DNA of 12,742 bases from CAZVWW01 sp964631265 (lineage in GTDB: Bacteria; Thermotogota; Thermotogae; MWEM01). The stretch lies in contig CAZVWW010000066.1 in the NCBI GenBank assembly GCA_964631265.1, positions 1-12,742 of the forward strand, in the 5' to 3' direction. The notes under the pieces are model-generated. The model saw only the letters and a list, made by a program, of their open reading frames with translations. It did not search any database and was not told the origin of the DNA. The position numbers and the translations under genes are program-made. Shown here in pieces: positions 1 to 6,546 of the stretch (position 1 is its first letter; the number at the start of each line of letters is the position of its first letter).

Positions 1-731
1 GAGTTGTACCAGAACTTGCCGTAATCCTTCCAGTTCACAAAATCGGTTCCCCAGTGAGGGGAAAGATCGGACATGAAGGCCATTGAGCGCCCCTTACCGG
101 ATTCACCGATGATGATGAACGGATCGTTATCCTTGCCTATTTTAGCCAGTACCCGGGCATGCTCTTTGGGGTGGACTTTCTGATAACCCAGAAAATCAGG
201 CCAATCAGGCGAAATATCTGCCAATATCTCGTGATCCGGTTCGACCACTTCGGGCTTGACCCCCTGTGTTCCTTCCACTCTATCGTCCCTGTCCATTATG
301 TTGACCGGTAATACGTCCTCTATTGCGCTCCCGTGATAATTGCCTTTTCCCTGGAACCCCTGGAAATCGACATAGCCGCCAACCATGACAAGTGATCCGC
401 CGTTTTTGACGTAATCTGCCGTGAGCTGGACTTTGTCCGGTCCCATCGGTACCGTGAACATATCCGGATACATCGTCAACGTATTTCGGCCACAGTCACT
501 GATGATCACCACATCGTATTTTGAGATGTGCTCCATGGTCTGCGGATACGCGCTGAGGACTAAATGATTGGGAATGTGATCGATGTTCACGTCTTTAAAC
601 GGTTCCATCCCCTTCTTAAAATAAACAGAAAAATCATCATAACCCCCAAGGGGTACCACGTCAAACCCTTTGGTGTGAAACTTTGTTACGATCCATGTCT
701 CTCCTACAAACAGTACATTTTTTTGTGCCAT
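1..731 (-). CDS. Class I glutamine amidotransferase-like protein (GATase1_like family), 3' end cut by the window
   Basis: The 243 visible codons start MAQKNVLFVGETWIV and match my memory of the PF07090-type 'putative glutamine amidotransferase' family of about 250 residues, so little is missing. Recognisable family stretches are the N-terminal FVGE strand, MPNH-like 'HIPNHL', 'YDVVIISDCGRNTL', 'GGSLVMVGGY', 'GNYHGSAIEDVLPV' and 'SDLSPHWG'. The turn where true amidotransferases carry the nucleophile cysteine reads V-G-G-Y, so glutaminase activity is unlikely; Cys in 'SDCG' is at another place. No signal peptide is visible, so it is probably cytoplasmic. A strong AGGAGG lies just before the ATG. 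It is the last visible gene of the sugar ABC operon, 18 bases after the second permease gene, which suggests a role with the imported sugar. The actual reaction is unknown to me. Confidence 0.8.
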   Translation of the reverse strand, partial: MAQKNVLFVGETWIVTKFHTKGFDVVPLGGYDDFSVYFKKGMEPFKDVNIDHIPNHLVLSAYPQTMEHISKYDVVIISDCGRNTLTMYPDMFTVPMGPDKVQLTADYVKNGGSLVMVGGYVDFQGFQGKGNYHGSAIEDVLPVNIMDRDDRVEGTQGVKPEVVEPDHEILADISPDWPDFLGYQKVHPKEHARVLAKIGKDNDPFIIIGESGKGRSMAFMSDLSPHWGTDFVNWKDYGKFWYN

Positions 732-749
732 TTTTTTCCTCCTTTTATA

Positions 750-1589
750 TCAGCCTTTGACTGAACCCATTAATAATCCTTTGACAATCAGTTCCATAAA
801 CAAAAGATACATCATTAAAACCGGTAGAATTGAGATCAGCAGGCCTGCCATCTGCATATTCCATGCGGCCACTGTGGTCCCCTTAAGATTGGCTATGGCA
901 ACCGTCAGGGGGATTGATTCCACGCCGTTTGTCAAGGTCAACCCGTAGAGATATTCGTTCCAGATGTTGGTGAACTGGAAGATAGCCACAACGGCAAATC
1001 CCGGAAGCGCCAGGGGGAGTGCAATCCGAAAAAAGGAACCGATATTGCTGCATCCGTCAATCCTGGCACTCTCCATCAACTGATCCGGTATAGTATCGAA
1101 ATAATTCTTAAAGAGCAGGGTGGTGATTGGAACGCCATATGCCGTGTGTGTCAGTATCAGGCCTGCGTATGTGTCGTACAAACCTGTATTGCCCATAAAT
1201 CTAACCAGCGGAATGAGAATCGATTGGGGGGCAATGTAGAATCCCAACACCACAAAGAGCAGGATGATGTTACTGAATTTGAAACTCATCTTTGAAAAGG
1301 CGAAGCCGGACATGGCTCCCAGTATCGAAGATATGGCGGTGGCAAATACCGTAAATATGATGGTGTTGAGCATCGGCCTCCTGATTTTTTCAAATGAGCT
1401 GCTGTAATTCGCCAATGTTATATCCTTGACCACCCTTACAGGACCGTATTTCAATTCTTCATTGGTCTTCAACGAGGTGTTGACTGCTGAATAGATTGGG
1501 AAGACATAAAAAAATACGGCAATAAAGAGAACAAGATAGATGATTGTCTTTGTCAACCATTTTCCGTTTCTCCCGATACGATTATTCAT
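750..1589 (-). CDS. Sugar ABC transporter permease, MalG/CUT1 type
   Basis: This 279-residue inner-membrane protein has the usual length and about six hydrophobic segments, with the first at residues 12-32. The EAA loop that docks the ATPase is at about 172-196 (ESARIDG, then a run ending ALPLALPG-like 'LPLALPG'). The C-terminus 'KGLLMGSVKG' is typical of MalG-type subunits. It would pair with the upstream permease to form the sugar channel. Its ATG overlaps the upstream stop by 8 bases (ATGAATAA), so translation is likely coupled; a G-rich Shine-Dalgarno lies inside the upstream gene. The substrate cannot be read from this subunit. Confidence 0.95.
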   Translation of the reverse strand: MNNRIGRNGKWLTKTIIYLVLFIAVFFYVFPIYSAVNTSLKTNEELKYGPVRVVKDITLANYSSSFEKIRRPMLNTIIFTVFATAISSILGAMSGFAFSKMSFKFSNIILLFVVLGFYIAPQSILIPLVRFMGNTGLYDTYAGLILTHTAYGVPITTLLFKNYFDTIPDQLMESARIDGCSNIGSFFRIALPLALPGFAVVAIFQFTNIWNEYLYGLTLTNGVESIPLTVAIANLKGTTVAAWNMQMAGLLISILPVLMMYLLFMELIVKGLLMGSVKG

Positions 1590-2454
1590 AGTCGCTCTCC
1601 CCCCTTCGAATAAAGAAAGGCAGGATGATGATCAGCGAAACGATAAACATGATGATGCCTATCGCCGCCCCTCTTCCGAAGAAGTTTCTGCTGAATGTGG
1701 TCTTGTACATAAAGGTTGAGAGGACCTCCGAGGATTTTCCCGGCCCGCCGCCTGTCATCAACCAGACGAGATCGAATACCTTTAAAGAGTACATCAGTAG
1801 AATTACCAGGACCGTCAGGGTAGCCGGTTTTTGCATCGGTATAACGATCCGCCAGTACTCCTGAAATCTGGTGGCACCGTCAATTCTGGCCGCCTCTCTT
1901 ATATCTTCCGAGACGCCGCTTATACCGGCATAATAGACCAATGTTGCAAATCCGGAAAACTGCCAGATATAAGCAACGGCTATGCAAAAGACCGACTGAT
2001 CCCCTGAGGTGATCCAGGGCTGTTCCAGAAAGCCCAATCCGAGCAGTTTTAAAAACGAATTGATAACCCCGATCTCCGGCGAGAACATCCAGAACCACAT
2101 GGAGGCCGAAGCAACAAAAGAAAAGGACAGGGGCAGCAGAAAGACAATTCTGAAAGCCTTTTTTGCAACAATGTCAAGATCAAGAAGTATGGCAAGGATC
2201 AGCCCGAGCGGTATTGTGCAGCCGATGAATATGGCGCTTAATTTAAGCGTGTTGAATAAGGCCTTTTTGAATGTCCTGTCTCTTGAAAAGAGTATCTTGT
2301 AATTCTCAAACCCCACGTATTTTCCAGTCTCTCCAATCACCTTCCAGTCGGTTTGAGAGGTATAGAAGCTCCATCCGATGAAGCCGTAAACAAAGAGTGC
2401 GACAAGGACGATGACCGGAAGCAGGAAAAACAGTAATTCCATCTTTTTCTTCAT
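1582..2454 (-). CDS. Sugar ABC transporter permease, MalF/UgpA/CUT1 type
   Basis: This 290-residue membrane protein begins with the cytoplasmic MKKKME and a first membrane segment at about 7-30. A periplasmic loop follows ('YTSQTDWKVIGETGKYVGFENYK'-like region, residues 31-53), then five further segments. The EAA loop lies at about 187-211 (EAARIDGA ... WRIVIPMQKP). 'WLMTGGGPG' near the C-terminus is a hallmark of MalF/UgpA-type subunits. It forms a heterodimer with the overlapping downstream permease. An AGGGTGAG Shine-Dalgarno precedes the ATG. It is separated from the binding-protein gene by 71 bases that contain a strong hairpin. Confidence 0.95.
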   Translation of the reverse strand: MKKKMELLFFLLPVIVLVALFVYGFIGWSFYTSQTDWKVIGETGKYVGFENYKILFSRDRTFKKALFNTLKLSAIFIGCTIPLGLILAILLDLDIVAKKAFRIVFLLPLSFSFVASASMWFWMFSPEIGVINSFLKLLGLGFLEQPWITSGDQSVFCIAVAYIWQFSGFATLVYYAGISGVSEDIREAARIDGATRFQEYWRIVIPMQKPATLTVLVILLMYSLKVFDLVWLMTGGGPGKSSEVLSTFMYKTTFSRNFFGRGAAIGIIMFIVSLIIILPFFIRRGESDYE

Positions 2455-2491
2455 TTTCTCACCCTGTTTTTTTGTCTTTTAAAAAGTCTAT

Positions 2492-2515
2492 CCCGGAGCT
2501 TCAAAGAGCCCCGGG
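2492..2515 (-). terminator. Intercistronic hairpin between binding-protein and permease genes (partial terminator or mRNA stabiliser)
   Basis: In the minus-strand RNA the arms CCCGGGGCT and AGCTCCGGG form a 9-bp stem with one G-U pair around a 6-base loop. The plus-strand version has an A-C mismatch there, so the structure favours the minus strand. Five U residues follow (2485-2481), but only after a 6-base gap, so termination is probably incomplete. Such hairpins behind binding-protein genes, as in malE-malF, often keep that protein in excess over the permeases. That role here is inferred. Confidence 0.65.
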
Positions 2516-2525
2516 AGTATGGTTC

Positions 2526-3782
2526 TTAGTACAGAAAAACCTCTTCGTATGTCAAGTCAAAATTCTCTAAAGTTGATTCGTTGACCTCTGATTCAACCAT
2601 GAATTCACTGAAGGCCGTCCCAAAGAGTGAGAGATAGGATTCAGGTGGAGCCCCGAACTGAGAAAGGACTTTGAGTACTTCAGCATCCCTGAATTTATCC
2701 ATTATCTCAATCGATACTTCATCGTAAATGCCTTCCACCGGTGCATCCAGTCTTGGGGGTGTTGCTCCCTTAAGCGGACAGAAAACAGTCTCAGCCTCTT
2801 TCGTTGTAAGGAATTTGAGCCATTTTTTGGAAACCTCGCTTTCAATTCCTTTTGGAAGGACAAAACAATCGGCATGTCCCACAAAGTATCCATCCGAACC
2901 CGGGAAGCTCTGATAGCCATAGTCCACATTGGGCTTTGCACCACTGGCATCAAATAACCCCTTTGTCCAATCCCCCATGACAAAGAAGGCCGCTTTTCCG
3001 GCTGTCAGCATCTGTCCGGCCTGGTCCCAGGTTAAAGCAGAGAAGTCGGAATTGATAAAGCCTTTGTTATTCAAATCCGCCATGACGTTTAAGGCCTTTT
3101 TGATAACACTGCATTCTGAAGGGTAGGCATCCCCGGCATAGTAATCCCGGAGGACTTGACCGCCGTCAGGATAGCTGGAGACGATGGCCTCGAAGAGTGT
3201 ACCGAGCCAGAAAGACTGGCCCATACCTGCTCCGACTGCTATTGGCACATATCCCGCTTCTTTGATCTTTTCACAAGCCTGAAAGAGCTCTTCGCGTGTC
3301 TTTATCGGCATCTCAACACCAACCTCTTCAACGATATCGATGTTGTACCAGAGGCAGTTGTTTTGCATAATATTGAGTGGAACACCGTACATATTCCCCT
3401 CAATTGTTCCCCAGTCCATGACTTCCTGAGGCACGTTGAAATCTTGAATGTAATCGTCAATCGGTTGCAGGACACTAACGAAGGAACGAATCATACCATT
3501 GCCATAGGTGATCTGAAATGTGTCCGGCGGGTTACCGGCCATGATCATAGTCTTTATCTGTGACCTCATTATGCCGCCACCACCGCCACCGACGGGGTTT
3601 TCAACAATCTCGTATTCCGGATATTCTTCTAAGAATGCCTCAAACAGGGCATCAATTGATACCTTTTCGCCTCCGGCTGTCCACCAGTGATAGACGACCA
3701 ATTCGTTATCTTCCGATGAAAATCCTGTAAATGAGAGCAGTAAAAAGACACAGATCAACAGTACAAAAATACGCTTTTTCAT
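2526..3782 (-). CDS. Extracellular sugar-binding protein of a CUT1 ABC transporter (glucose/mannose-binding type)
   Basis: This 418-residue exported protein captures sugar outside the membrane. Residues 1-23 are a Sec signal (MKKR, hydrophobic core, SFTGFSS). No lipobox cysteine is well placed, so it is likely soluble or tethered by other means. The mature part opens 'ELVVYHWWTAGGE', then has a six-glycine run, 'MRSQIKTMIMAGNPPDTFQ', 'GDWTKGLFDASG', 'FVLPKG' and 'KGATPPRLD'. These stretches resemble the glucose/mannose-binding protein type known from Thermus and relatives, so a hexose is the best guess, but this is inference. GGAGGTG sits 6 bases before the ATG. The gene lies 47 bases after the repressor gene, with a hairpin between, and feeds the two permeases downstream. 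Confidence 0.93.
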   Translation of the reverse strand: MKKRIFVLLICVFLLLSFTGFSSEDNELVVYHWWTAGGEKVSIDALFEAFLEEYPEYEIVENPVGGGGGGIMRSQIKTMIMAGNPPDTFQITYGNGMIRSFVSVLQPIDDYIQDFNVPQEVMDWGTIEGNMYGVPLNIMQNNCLWYNIDIVEEVGVEMPIKTREELFQACEKIKEAGYVPIAVGAGMGQSFWLGTLFEAIVSSYPDGGQVLRDYYAGDAYPSECSVIKKALNVMADLNNKGFINSDFSALTWDQAGQMLTAGKAAFFVMGDWTKGLFDASGAKPNVDYGYQSFPGSDGYFVGHADCFVLPKGIESEVSKKWLKFLTTKEAETVFCPLKGATPPRLDAPVEGIYDEVSIEIMDKFRDAEVLKVLSQFGAPPESYLSLFGTAFSEFMVESEVNESTLENFDLTYEEVFLY

Positions 3783-3803
3783 TTCTTACACCTCCACAAA
3801 ATT

Positions 3804-3820
3804 AACCGGCATCGCCGGCT
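3804..3820 (-). terminator. Hairpin between repressor and binding-protein genes (possible attenuator)
   Basis: CCGGC-ATC-GCCGG forms a 5-bp GC stem; in the minus-strand RNA it gains a G-U and an A-U pair, giving 7 bp. On the minus strand it is followed by TTAATTTT, a weak U tract; on the plus strand by seven T, a better tract, but no plus-strand gene lies upstream. It ends just before the Shine-Dalgarno of the binding-protein gene. It may partly stop transcripts from the repressor gene or shield the 5' end of the downstream message. Confidence 0.5.
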
Positions 3821-3829
3821 TTTTTTACT

Positions 3830-4939
3830 TTATGTTTGATGGCTCATTTCTATATAATCCTTAAACCCGATAACCGCTCCGCCGAGAAGGGGGGATTCAA
3901 TGTTTTCAAACCCTGAACATGAGATCTTTAAACCTTCCGGGTGTTCGATCTTAGCCTTCTTATTGACCATCTCTCTCAAACCCGGATAAATGGCATCCCA
4001 GTGCTGACAGCATGCGCCGCTGAAAACACACTGATCGGGATCCAGGCCGTTAACAATGTTTAAAAAGCCCGTTCCCAATCTTTGAATGTACTCATCCATC
4101 CGGCCCTCCGCTTGATATCTTTCAAGCTCTTCAGAACCGGCAAGCTCAAGCCAGGTTCTCCGCTCGGCAGCATTCATATCCAGTACCATGTGTCCAAACT
4201 CCCCGGCTGAGTGGCTTTTCCCGTAATAAAAGCCGTTGTTGATGAAAAACCCAAGACCGATGCCTTCCTTGACCAGGATATAGACAATGTTTTTGTTACG
4301 CGTATCGATTTCACGGTTCAGCATAACCTCTGCGATGATCCCGAGGTTGGCGTCATTTTCCAACAGGACTTCAACGGTTAAATCCATTTTGTCCAGTTCG
4401 AGTTCTATCAGATCGGCTAACAGGATATTCTTCCATTTCAACAAGGGCACCTCATAGACTTTTTTGAGATTCTTATCAACTGTACCCGAGACTGAGAGGA
4501 TTACCTTTTGGGGCTTTAAAGCCATATTCTCCGATATCTTCTTTATTTCGCTGCATAAAAACCGAATAAAACTGTCCGGGTCTGAAATGGTGTCAAAGTT
4601 ACTTGTTTGATTGATGTTGAAAGAAAAATCCACGATTGAAATGGTTGTTTTTCTCAAACCGATATCAACGACGATGTTTTTTGCCCTTTCAGGATTCAAC
4701 GCAAGCAAGCTCTGTCGCTTTCCCTTTGTTGATTTCTTCTTTCCTGCATCGGTCAGATAGTCATCGGCCATCAGTAGATTGACCAGCTTACTGACAGTGG
4801 GTTTGCTGATCCCTGTTTTTTTAGCGATGTCGGTTCTGGAAATGGGCTGGTATTTCATCAGTACACGAACAACTGTGGATAGATTTATTTTCTTAAGGAC
4901 ATTGGGTTTCGCTCCCAGTGGATCGGGGAAGAGATTCAA
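3830..4939 (-). CDS. ROK-family (XylR/NagC-like) transcriptional repressor
   Basis: This protein of about 369 residues has an N-terminal winged helix-turn-helix at about 34-57 (SRTDIAKKTGISKPTVSKL) followed by a ROK sugar-kinase-like domain. Sugar-site motifs are present: ENDAN and GEFGH. The usual zinc-binding CxCGxxGCxE after GEFGH is absent; the stretch reads MNAAERRTWLELAG. It probably represses its own operon until a sugar binds. The start is chosen at TTG (4939) because GAGGTGA (4951-4945) lies 8 bases before it. A GTG at 4948 in the same frame overlaps that Shine-Dalgarno and would add three residues. It is the first gene of the sugar operon and divergent from the purine permease. Kinase activity is unlikely, but an ATP-motif-like 'VVDIGLRKT' remains. 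Confidence 0.92.
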   Translation of the reverse strand: MNLFPDPLGAKPNVLKKINLSTVVRVLMKYQPISRTDIAKKTGISKPTVSKLVNLLMADDYLTDAGKKKSTKGKRQSLLALNPERAKNIVVDIGLRKTTISIVDFSFNINQTSNFDTISDPDSFIRFLCSEIKKISENMALKPQKVILSVSGTVDKNLKKVYEVPLLKWKNILLADLIELELDKMDLTVEVLLENDANLGIIAEVMLNREIDTRNKNIVYILVKEGIGLGFFINNGFYYGKSHSAGEFGHMVLDMNAAERRTWLELAGSEELERYQAEGRMDEYIQRLGTGFLNIVNGLDPDQCVFSGACCQHWDAIYPGLREMVNKKAKIEHPEGLKISCSGFENIESPLLGGAVIGFKDYIEMSHQT

Positions 4940-4943
4940 ATCA

Positions 4944-4951
4944 CTCACCTC
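4944..4951 (-). promoter_or_regulatory. Ribosome binding site deciding the repressor start
   Basis: GAGGTGA matches the consensus well and lies 8 bases before TTG at 4939. It runs into the alternative GTG codon at 4948, which makes that GTG a poor start. Confidence 0.6.
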
Positions 4952-4956
4952 TATTT

Positions 4957-4975
4957 GTTAGTTTCAGAAACTAAC
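4957..4975. promoter_or_regulatory. ROK/XylR-type operator, perfect 19-bp palindrome
   Basis: GTTAGTTTCAGAAACTAAC is a perfect inverted repeat: 9-bp arms around a central A. The half site TTAGTTT resembles, from memory, the half sites of Bacillus xylose operators bound by XylR, a ROK protein. It lies just downstream of the -10 box of the repressor promoter, over the expected transcription start, where a bound repressor would block initiation. I saw no second copy in the window, so the whole operon is probably controlled here. Confidence 0.8.
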
Positions 4976-4978
4976 TAT

Positions 4979-5007
4979 AGAATAACACTCATGTTTTACT
5001 CTGACAA
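4979..5007 (-). promoter_or_regulatory. Sigma-70-like promoter of the sugar operon
   Basis: On the minus strand, TTGTCA (-35, 5007-5002) and TATTCT (-10, 4984-4979) are separated by exactly 17 bases. The start point would be near 4972, inside the palindrome. The 5' leader to the repressor start is about 33 bases. Confidence 0.75.
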
Positions 5008-5133
5008 ATCCGATTAAAATGGTTGATGAGTAAATATTTTTGATAAGAGAGCGTGAGGAGTTTTAATCTTTAGTATTCTCAGATTTTCAAATGGGTATCC
5101 CTATCCTGATATCCGGCTATTCAATCGTTTGTT

Positions 5134-5161
5134 TTGAATACAAAGAAAAAAAGCGTAAAAT
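5134..5161 (+). promoter_or_regulatory. Candidate promoter of the purine permease gene
   Basis: TTGAAT (5134-5139) and TAAAAT (5156-5161) are 16 bases apart, and an A-rich spacer lies between. The expected start is near 5168, giving a leader of about 58 bases. I looked for a purine riboswitch between 5008 and 5226 and saw no recognisable core. Confidence 0.45.
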
Positions 5162-5226
5162 AAGATAAGCGGAACAAAGAAAAAGATGTTGTGATCCCAA
5201 TGCTTAATGAAAGGAATTGAGGTATC

Positions 5227-6519
5227 ATGGAAGACAAAAGCAGAAAAAACCATACAGCCATCAAAACAGAAGTGATTGCCGGGATAACGTCTTTTCTTGC
5301 CACGATGTATATCATTATCGTTAATCCATCCATCCTGAGCCATACCGGGATGCCTTTTTCCGGGGTTCTAACGGCAACGGTTCTGGTTTCCGCTTTCAGC
5401 AGCATTATGATGGGGATTTATGCGAAGAATCCAATTGTGGTTGCGCCGGGAATGGGGATCAACAGCTTTTTCACATATGCTGTTGTGATTGGCATGAATG
5501 AGAGATGGCAAGTTGCGCTTGGAGCTGTCTTCTGGTCCGGCGTTATTTTTTTAATCCTGTCGGTCTTTAATGTCCGAACCGCCATTGTTAAAGCAATACC
5601 AAAGCCTCTCAAAGAGGCAATTGCTGTCGGAATTGGGCTCTTTATTGCCTTTAACGGCTTTACAGAAGCGGGATTCATTGTTTCAAATCCCGATACGCTT
5701 GTGGGGGTTGGTCCGCTTAATGCGGTCACCATCACTTTTCTGGTCGGTCTTGTCATAACAGCTGTTTTGATTGTCAAAAGGATAAAGGGAGGGCTGATTT
5801 TTGGTATCGCTCTAACGACCTTGCTGGCAATCCCTTTAGGCCGTTTATATGGGCAGACTGAGATTGTGCAGTGGAACGGGGTCTTTGCGGCACCTGATTT
5901 TTCACTGCTTTTTTCACTGGATCTTCTCGGGTCGTTAAAACTGTCGCTGATACCCACCATGTTTGCGTTCCTGTTTGTCGATCTCTTCGACAGTCTTTCG
6001 ACATTTATCGGGATTGCAGAGGCATCTGGCCTTAAGGATGCGAATGGTGAACCTCGGAATATTAAGAAATCATTGGTTGTTGATTCTGTATCGACACTCA
6101 TTTCCGGCTTGTTTGGAACCAGCAGCGGTTCGAGTTATATTGAGTCGGCCACTGGAATAGCAGCCGGGGGCAGAACGGGGTTGACAGCAGTCGTTGCCGG
6201 ATTGCTCTTTTTGCCTTTCATGTTTTTCTCACCATTACTGTCCATCGTCCCCGCAATAGCGACATCTCCCATTCTGATCATCGTCGGGATTTTCATGATC
6301 ACCCCGATCCTCAAGATCAATTGGACAAAATACGATGATGCCATTCCCGCTTTCCTGAGTATTCTGTTGATTCCGCTGACTTTTTCCATTACGCAGGGGA
6401 TCATCTGGGGCTTTTTGAGCTGGACAGCGATTAAACTATTAACAGGGAAAAAGCATGAGGTTACCCCCATGCTCTTATTGATAGACTTTTTGGCCATTAT
6501 TGAATTATTAACCAAATGA
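5227..6519 (+). CDS. NCS2-family purine permease, AzgA/PbuG-like (guanine/hypoxanthine/adenine)
   Basis: This 430-residue membrane protein has the usual length of AzgA-type transporters and many hydrophobic helices. Characteristic stretches include NPSIL (33-37), 'YAKNPIVVAPGMGINSFFTY' (65-84), 'FVDLFDSLSTFIG' (from 250) and 'ESATGIAAGGRTGLTAV' (from Glu306). It imports purine bases, probably by proton symport. The exact base cannot be read. GAGG lies 5 bases before the ATG. It is transcribed away from the sugar operon and converges on the decarboxylase-like gene, with only 27 bases between stop codons. The last 70 bases of its coding region carry the neighbour's terminator on the other strand. 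Confidence 0.93.
   Translation: MEDKSRKNHTAIKTEVIAGITSFLATMYIIIVNPSILSHTGMPFSGVLTATVLVSAFSSIMMGIYAKNPIVVAPGMGINSFFTYAVVIGMNERWQVALGAVFWSGVIFLILSVFNVRTAIVKAIPKPLKEAIAVGIGLFIAFNGFTEAGFIVSNPDTLVGVGPLNAVTITFLVGLVITAVLIVKRIKGGLIFGIALTTLLAIPLGRLYGQTEIVQWNGVFAAPDFSLLFSLDLLGSLKLSLIPTMFAFLFVDLFDSLSTFIGIAEASGLKDANGEPRNIKKSLVVDSVSTLISGLFGTSSGSSYIESATGIAAGGRTGLTAVVAGLLFLPFMFFSPLLSIVPAIATSPILIIVGIFMITPILKINWTKYDDAIPAFLSILLIPLTFSITQGIIWGFLSWTAIKLLTGKKHEVTPMLLLIDFLAIIELLTK
6448..6473 (-). terminator. Rho-independent terminator of the decarboxylase-like gene, inside the permease coding region
   Basis: In minus-strand RNA the arms AGCATGGGG and CCTCATGCT form a 9-bp stem (one G-U) capped by GUAA, a GNRA-type loop, followed at once by five U. 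The plus strand has an A-C mismatch and no T run there, so the structure is specific for the minus strand. It lies 73 bases past the stop of the decarboxylase-like gene and within the last 25 codons of the permease gene. Confidence 0.75.
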
Positions 6520-6546
6520 CGTTTTTTTGGATTATGGAGTTTTATA

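Noticed and set aside
3156..3563. 135-codon plus-strand open frame inside the sugar-binding-protein gene
   Set aside because: It is a shadow of a well-supported gene, with no recognisable domain or ribosome binding site.
5008..5226. Possible purine riboswitch before the permease gene
   Set aside because: I found no three-way-junction core with the conserved loop bases; only weak local stems are present.
5418..6101. Long minus-strand open frame inside the purine permease gene
   Set aside because: It is antisense to a clearly recognisable transporter, has no Shine-Dalgarno or family features, and is rich in residues typical of reversed membrane-protein codons.
6520..6546. Terminator for the purine permease between the convergent stops
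   Set aside because: CCAAA and TTTGG around a T run give only a weak stem; no convincing plus-strand terminator is visible here or in the next 100 bases.
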